The notes below the pieces were generated by a model. That model saw only the letters and a list, made by a program, of their open reading frames with translations, was not told the DNA's origin and did no database searches. Below, in pieces: positions 7,659-10,459 of a stretch of 10,459 bases of DNA. Both the position numbers and the translations under genes were made by a program. The first letter of the stretch is position 1, and the number at the start of each line of letters is the position of its first letter. This DNA is from an uncultured Chitinophagaceae bacterium (GTDB lineage Bacteria; Bacteroidota; Bacteroidia; Chitinophagales; Chitinophagaceae): assembly GCA_903841915.1 (NCBI GenBank), contig CAIMKO010000405.1, positions 1-10,459 on the forward strand, in the 5' to 3' direction.

Positions 7659-8030
7659 AAAATCGTTCCAGTTATCATCGACCCATTGAATAAATTTATT
7701 GATCCTTTTACTTAACGATTCATATTCCTGTTTCAATTGATCATAGGAAGTTGAATCTTTAAAAGATTCTGTTTCAAATAAAAAATATAAATGCACAATC
7801 GTTTCATCACACTCTGCTTGTGAGTACACCAAAAACCTGATAAAATCAGCTTTGTATCATTTTCTTCCATATCCTTCTACAATAAGTGTAGCAACTGCTT
7901 TCGATGACCGACGAATCTGGCTTCCTTCTTCAAATAATTCAAATTTCGGCAAGCCTAAAGTTAATTTATGAATCAGAATTGCAAGCCTTTTGCCTTCTTT
8001 ATATATTTCTAAATCACGATAACTTTTCAT
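7632..8030 (-). pseudogene. Four-helix-bundle protein (23S rRNA intervening-sequence family) interrupted by one in-frame TGA
   Basis: From ATG 8028-8030 the frame runs 132 codons to TAA 7632-7634 with a single interruption, TGA at 7857-7859 (codon 58). No frame change is needed. The first half reads YRDLEIYKEGKRLA, EEGSQIRRSSKA and IVEGYGRK, and after the stop comes YKADFIRFLVYSQAECDETI. Both halves belong to the same family, in which the pattern is EGYGR(R/K)(R)YK.DFIRFL, so codon 58 was most likely Arg; CGA to TGA is a one-base change. Known relatives are about 120-residue helical-bundle proteins encoded inside 23S rRNA intervening sequences or as stray genes, with unclear function. It lies between argE and argH, bounded by inverted heptamer arrays. 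A sequencing error or read-through of TGA are alternatives to true decay. Confidence 0.85.
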
Positions 8031-8044
8031 GAATTAAATTTATT

Positions 8045-8076
8045 CAAGGATACAATTCTTCGCACACTAGTAACAA
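8045..8076 (-). promoter_or_regulatory. Weak candidate Bacteroidota-type promoter for the four-helix-bundle gene
   Basis: On the minus strand, TATCCTTG (8045-8052) has one mismatch to the -7 motif TAnnTTTG. A TTG (8074-8076) lies 21 bp upstream as a possible -33 element. It would place transcription start within about ten bases of the ATG at 8030. The -33 part falls inside the heptamer array. AT-rich intergenic DNA makes such matches common, so this is tentative. Confidence 0.2.
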
Positions 8077-8095
8077 GAAACTTGAAACCTCCAAC
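8068..8095 (-). repeat. Four-unit degenerate heptamer array, argE side of the four-helix-bundle module
   Basis: The plus strand reads TAGTAAC, AAGAAAC, TTGAAAC, CTCCAAC, that is NNNNAAC four times, ending at the base next to the argE stop codon (8096-8098). On the minus strand the units are GTTGGAG, GTTTCAA, GTTTCTT, GTTACTA, the same GTTNNNN class as the array at 7596-7658 but in opposite orientation. The minus-strand segment 8088-8068 matches 7596-7616 at 17 of 21 positions by my count. Confidence 0.65.
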
Positions 8096-9169
8096 CTATC
8101 TAACAACCTTATTGAGTAACTGAATATACAAATCAATTCCGTTCTTTATTTCATCAACATAAATAAATTCATCTGCTGTGTGGCTTCTGGCACTGTCGCC
8201 GGGACCCATTTTCAAAGTCGGGAAACTCATCAATGCTTTATCGCTTGTTGTGGGTGAACCGTAATAAGTTCTTCCCAATTGAATGCCTGATTGAATGATC
8301 GGATGTTCAACAGGAATGGATGTAGAACGCAAACGGCAACTTCTAGGAATCACATCACTCAACACATTGGCTTTGATGGTATCCAGCACTTCTTCAAAAC
8401 TGTACAATTCATTTACGCGAACATCCACTGTGAATTTGCATTCACTCGGCACTACGTTATGCTGCGAGCCTGCATTGATGATGGTCACGCTCATTTTCAT
8501 AGGGCCCAACAAATCACTCACTCTGTCAAACCGATAATTCATGAACCATTCAATATCTTTTACGGCTTTGTACAAAGCATTCTCGCCTTCTTCCCTCGCC
8601 GCATGACCGGGAATGCCGTGAGCAACACAATCCAGCACCAGTAATCCTTTTTCGGCCAATGCCATATTCATCAATGTTGGCTCGCCAACAATTCCGAAAT
8701 CGATCTTTGGTAAACGCGGCAATAATATTTCAACACCATTCGGTCCGCTTATTTCTTCCTCTGCAGTCGCTGCGATAATGATATTGTATTTTAAATTCTC
8801 CTGTTTGTGGTAATGCAGAAATGTTGCGATCAATGAGACCAAACAGCCACCCGCATCATTACTTCCCAGTCCAAATAACTTTCCGTCCTTTTCAATAGGC
8901 TCAAAAGGATTTAAAGTGTATGCTTTATTTGGTTTAACAGTATCGTGGTGCGAGTTAAGAAGGATCGTTGGTTTGGATGCATCAAAATATTTATTTTTTG
9001 CCCAGATATTATTCAGGTATTGATGCGTTACCACCCCATGAGATTCCAGAAAAGCTTGAATGATCTCTGCGGTCTCTTCTTCTTCTTTGCTTAAAGAAGC
9101 AGTTGCGATCAACCTTTTCAAAAGACTGAAAGCATTTGCAAATAAGGTATTTAATTCTTGCTCGCTCAT
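8096..9169 (-). CDS. argE: M20-family N-acyl amino-acid deacylase, ArgE type (probably acting on N-acylcitrulline)
   Basis: 357 residues, a typical length for this zinc hydrolase. Motifs are NSHHDTV (72-78, H74 and D76), LGSNDAGG (101-108, bridging D105), ATAEEEISG (134-142, catalytic and metal-binding glutamates), VGEPT (161-165, E163) and ARSHTADEFI (327-336, H330). PGHAARE (187-193) lies in the lid/dimerisation domain and supplies the usual second-subunit histidine. In pathways that use argF', the acyl group is removed from acylcitrulline rather than acylornithine, so I infer that substrate from the neighbours. The start codon overlaps the argB stop by four bases (ATGA), indicating coupled translation. 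Related M20 enzymes such as LysK or dipeptidases are alternatives, but the position within the arginine operon makes ArgE by far the best reading. Confidence 0.88.
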   Translation of the reverse strand: MSEQELNTLFANAFSLLKRLIATASLSKEEEETAEIIQAFLESHGVVTHQYLNNIWAKNKYFDASKPTILLNSHHDTVKPNKAYTLNPFEPIEKDGKLFGLGSNDAGGCLVSLIATFLHYHKQENLKYNIIIAATAEEEISGPNGVEILLPRLPKIDFGIVGEPTLMNMALAEKGLLVLDCVAHGIPGHAAREEGENALYKAVKDIEWFMNYRFDRVSDLLGPMKMSVTIINAGSQHNVVPSECKFTVDVRVNELYSFEEVLDTIKANVLSDVIPRSCRLRSTSIPVEHPIIQSGIQLGRTYYGSPTTSDKALMSFPTLKMGPGDSARSHTADEFIYVDEIKNGIDLYIQLLNKVVR

Positions 9170-9966
9170 TGAACTATGCTTGTTCCGGAATTACCGGAAA
9201 TTAATTGATCCAATTCCTCCGCTTTACCAATGATCACTTTTGTAACCCCGCTTTGTAATGCAGCGAAGGCATTGTCCAGCTTGGGTATCATGCCTTCGAA
9301 TATTTTCTTTTCTTCTTTAAGTTTTTTATAGGATGAGGGATCAATTGTTGCGATTACGGTTGTTTCATCATTCACATCCAACAACACACCGCTTTTCTCG
9401 AACGAATAGACCAGTTCAACATCATACAAACCGCTTAATGCTTTTGCCGCTTCCTGAGCAATGGTATCAGCATTAGTATTTAATAATTGACCGTTTGTAT
9501 CAACTGTTATGGGTGCAAGAACGACTGCAATATTTTGATCCAACAGGCTTTTTAATAATGATGAATTAACTGCATCGACATCACCCACAAAACCATAATC
9601 AATACCCCCAACCCCTAAAGGGGAGTTAGAGCCACGTTTATGAGAAACAATACAATTACCATCAGCACCACTTAATCCAATGGAATTGCAATGATGTGAT
9701 TGTAGTTTCGCTACAATGTTTTTATTGATTGATCCGGCATAAACCATGGTAACGATCTTCAGGGTTTCCGCATCTGTAATTCTTCTTCCATCGATCATTT
9801 GTTGTTCAACCCCTAGTTGCTTAGCCAATTTGGTGGCTAATTTTCCGCCGCCATGGACAAGGATTTTGGGGGATTTTATGGATGAAAAGGATTGAAGAAA
9901 TTGATTCAATTTCTCTGCTTCATCTATAATGTTGCCACCAATCTTTATGACATATAACTTCTCCAT
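9166..9966 (-). CDS. argB: N-acetylglutamate kinase (or N-acylglutamate kinase)
   Basis: 266 residues of the amino-acid kinase fold. It phosphorylates N-acetylglutamate in the cytoplasm, the second step of arginine synthesis. Visible are VIKIGGNI (6-13, phosphate-binding lysine K8), LVHGGGKLA (36-44), GRRITD (60-65), GLSGADGN (97-104), YGFVGDVDAVN (124-134), LNTNADTIAQEAAKAL (162-177) and the C-terminal FEGMIPKLDNAFAAL (223-237), whose EGM-P-K segment lies near the active-site lysine. No N-terminal extension typical of arginine-inhibited hexameric forms is present. The start ATG at 9966 lies six bases after the argF' stop, and the stop overlaps argE by four bases. Residues 113-121 (SNSPLGVGG) are encoded by a C/G-rich palindromic repeat and lie in a variable loop before the FVGDV motif. 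Frame and key motifs are intact, so the enzyme is probably functional. Confidence 0.93.
   Translation of the reverse strand: MEKLYVIKIGGNIIDEAEKLNQFLQSFSSIKSPKILVHGGGKLATKLAKQLGVEQQMIDGRRITDAETLKIVTMVYAGSINKNIVAKLQSHHCNSIGLSGADGNCIVSHKRGSNSPLGVGGIDYGFVGDVDAVNSSLLKSLLDQNIAVVLAPITVDTNGQLLNTNADTIAQEAAKALSGLYDVELVYSFEKSGVLLDVNDETTVIATIDPSSYKKLKEEKKIFEGMIPKLDNAFAALQSGVTKVIIGKAEELDQLISGNSGTSIVQ
9605..9628 (-). repeat. C/G-rich palindromic repeat inserted in frame within argB
   Basis: On the minus strand it reads TAACTCCCC, TTTA, GGGG, TTGGGGG. The core is a self-complementary CCCCT-AA-AGGGG (9612-9623), bordered by AAC and GTT with one extra base. The composition is sharply different from the surrounding argB codons. 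It supplies residues 113-121 of ArgB without breaking the frame. The layout matches the element at 9981-10009 in opposite orientation. Confidence 0.6.
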
Positions 9967-9972
9967 AATCTT

Positions 9973-10459
9973 CTACTTTGTCCCTCCATTCAAGGAGGTT
10001 AGGAGGGTTGCCAGCACAGCTTGCGACGCCCATACCCTGTTTCCCGCTTCCTGTGTAATGATACTGTTTGGTCCATCCAGTATTTCATCACTCAATTCAA
10101 CATTTCTCCTTACCGGTAAACAATGCATCACTTTTGCATTGTTGGTTAATTTTAATTTTTCGTTAGTCAACATCCATTCAGGATCATTCTCATATACTTT
10201 TCCGTAATCAGCATAAGTACTCCAGTTCTTTACATACACATAATCCGCATTTTTCAATGCCGCATTCTGATCTTTTATAATAGTAGCTCCTTTTGTAAAT
10301 TTTTCATCCAGCTCATAATCTTCCGGGTGTGTGATCACAAAATCTGCTTCGCCCCATGCATTCACCCATTGCGCAAAACTATTCGCCACACATTGCGGCA
10401 ATGGTTTGATATGTGGAGCCCATGTGAGAACAATCTTGAGTCGTGAGTCGCGAGTCGCG
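9973..10459 (-). CDS. argF': N-acylornithine carbamoyltransferase, 3' part (5' end beyond the window)
   Basis: The frame is open from the window edge (first full codon 10456-10458) to TAG at 9973-9975, about 161 residues, or roughly half of the enzyme. The segment KIVLTWAPHIKPLPQCVANS (10437-10378) and the motif HCLPVRRN (around 10110-10133) identify the AOTCase/SOTCase branch; ordinary ornithine carbamoyltransferases have HCLPA instead. It carbamoylates N-acetyl- or N-succinyl-ornithine with carbamoyl phosphate in the cytoplasm. The residue known to separate acetyl from succinyl specificity (near position 90) lies outside the window, so the acyl group is undecided. The visible 5' end (ATRDSR before LKIVLTWAP) is written in heptamer repeat, and the last residues (TLLTSLNGGTK) overlap a palindromic repeat. 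It is followed six bases later by argB. The TTG at 10401 is internal, not a start. Confidence 0.9.
   Translation of the reverse strand, partial: ATRDSRLKIVLTWAPHIKPLPQCVANSFAQWVNAWGEADFVITHPEDYELDEKFTKGATIIKDQNAALKNADYVYVKNWSTYADYGKVYENDPEWMLTNEKLKLTNNAKVMHCLPVRRNVELSDEILDGPNSIITQEAGNRVWASQAVLATLLTSLNGGTK
9981..10009 (+). repeat. C/G-rich palindromic repeat forming the 3' end of argF'
   Basis: On the plus strand it reads CCCTCC, ATTCAA, GGAGG, TTAGGAGGG. The first arm CCTCC (9983-9987) can pair with GGAGG at 9994-9998, or CCCTCC with GGAGGG at 10002-10007. The plan of C-arm, short AT spacer, G-arm, TT(A), second G-block is the same as in the argB element. It encodes most of the final TLLTSLNGG of ArgF'. 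Confidence 0.5.
10438..10459 (+). repeat. Heptamer array inside the argF' coding frame, cut by the window edge
   Basis: Three consecutive units, GAGTCGT, GAGTCGC and GAGTCGC, plus one base lie at the right edge, so the array probably continues outside. In the argF' frame they encode ATRDSR just before the conserved LKIVLTWAP strand. Three heptamers equal seven codons, so this number can be accommodated without a frameshift. Confidence 0.65.

Noticed and set aside
7632..7832. A separate 66-residue protein starting at TTG 7832
   Set aside because: It is the in-frame C-terminal half of the four-helix-bundle gene. The conserved sequence continues upstream (YKADFIRF) to the TGA and beyond, so it is one broken gene.
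7596..8095. Diversity-generating retroelement accessory (Avd-like four-helix bundle)
   Set aside because: No reverse transcriptase, template repeat or variable C-type lectin gene is in the window, and the sequence fits the rRNA intervening-sequence protein family better.
8291..8644. Plus-strand 117-codon open frame inside argE
   Set aside because: It is antisense to conserved M20 motifs, and its composition is that expected of the complement of the real gene.
9973..10401. A complete 142-residue protein starting at 10401
   Set aside because: The TTG at 10401 encodes the leucine of the conserved PLPQ segment. The frame is open to the window edge with further family sequence, so the gene is partial.

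Overview
The window looks like chromosomal DNA of a Bacteroidota species, probably of the Chitinophagaceae type. The evidence is a PorZ-like type IX secretion protein with its C-terminal sorting domain, an arginine cluster with the transcarbamylase variant that works on N-acylated ornithine (HCLPVRRN motif), an AT-leaning composition, no Shine-Dalgarno-like sites, and short dispersed repeats of a style I associate with this phylum. The genus is inference. No rRNA, tRNA, CRISPR array, transposase or phage gene was seen.

Layout. Positions 53-4655 read rightward: an ABC ATPase, an FtsX-type permease, PorZ, and a small two-helix membrane protein. Positions 4695-10459 read leftward. In transcription order these are the 3' part of an N-acylornithine carbamoyltransferase (argF'), argB, an ArgE-type M20 deacylase, a four-helix-bundle (23S rRNA intervening-sequence family) gene broken by one in-frame TGA, argH, and a secreted M28 zinc peptidase. 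The two blocks converge over a 39-bp gap that holds an AT-rich hairpin. No gene-free stretch exceeds 300 bases unless the broken four-helix-bundle gene is counted as non-genic.

How the genes work together. ArgB, ArgF', ArgE and ArgH are steps of the variant arginine pathway in which acylated ornithine is carbamoylated before deacylation, after which argininosuccinate is made and split. argF', argB and argE are tightly packed (6-nt gap, then a 4-nt overlap). PorZ belongs to the cell-surface attachment complex of the type IX secretion system. The ATPase and permease probably form one ABC complex of unknown substrate.

The most unusual signal is a set of small repeats placed in and between these genes. 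(1) Degenerate arrays with a strict 7-bp period occur three times: as an inverted pair bounding the broken four-helix-bundle gene, as an inverted pair inside the signal-peptide region of porZ, and inside the argF' reading frame at the window edge. (2) A C/G-rich palindrome sits in frame inside argB, and a related one forms the 3' end of argF'. (3) A REP-like hairpin separates the ABC ATPase from its permease. The 500-bp four-helix-bundle module fills the whole space from the argE stop to four bases before the argH start codon. It may be a distinct insertion unit, comparable in layout to the intervening sequences that carry this protein family inside 23S rRNA genes.
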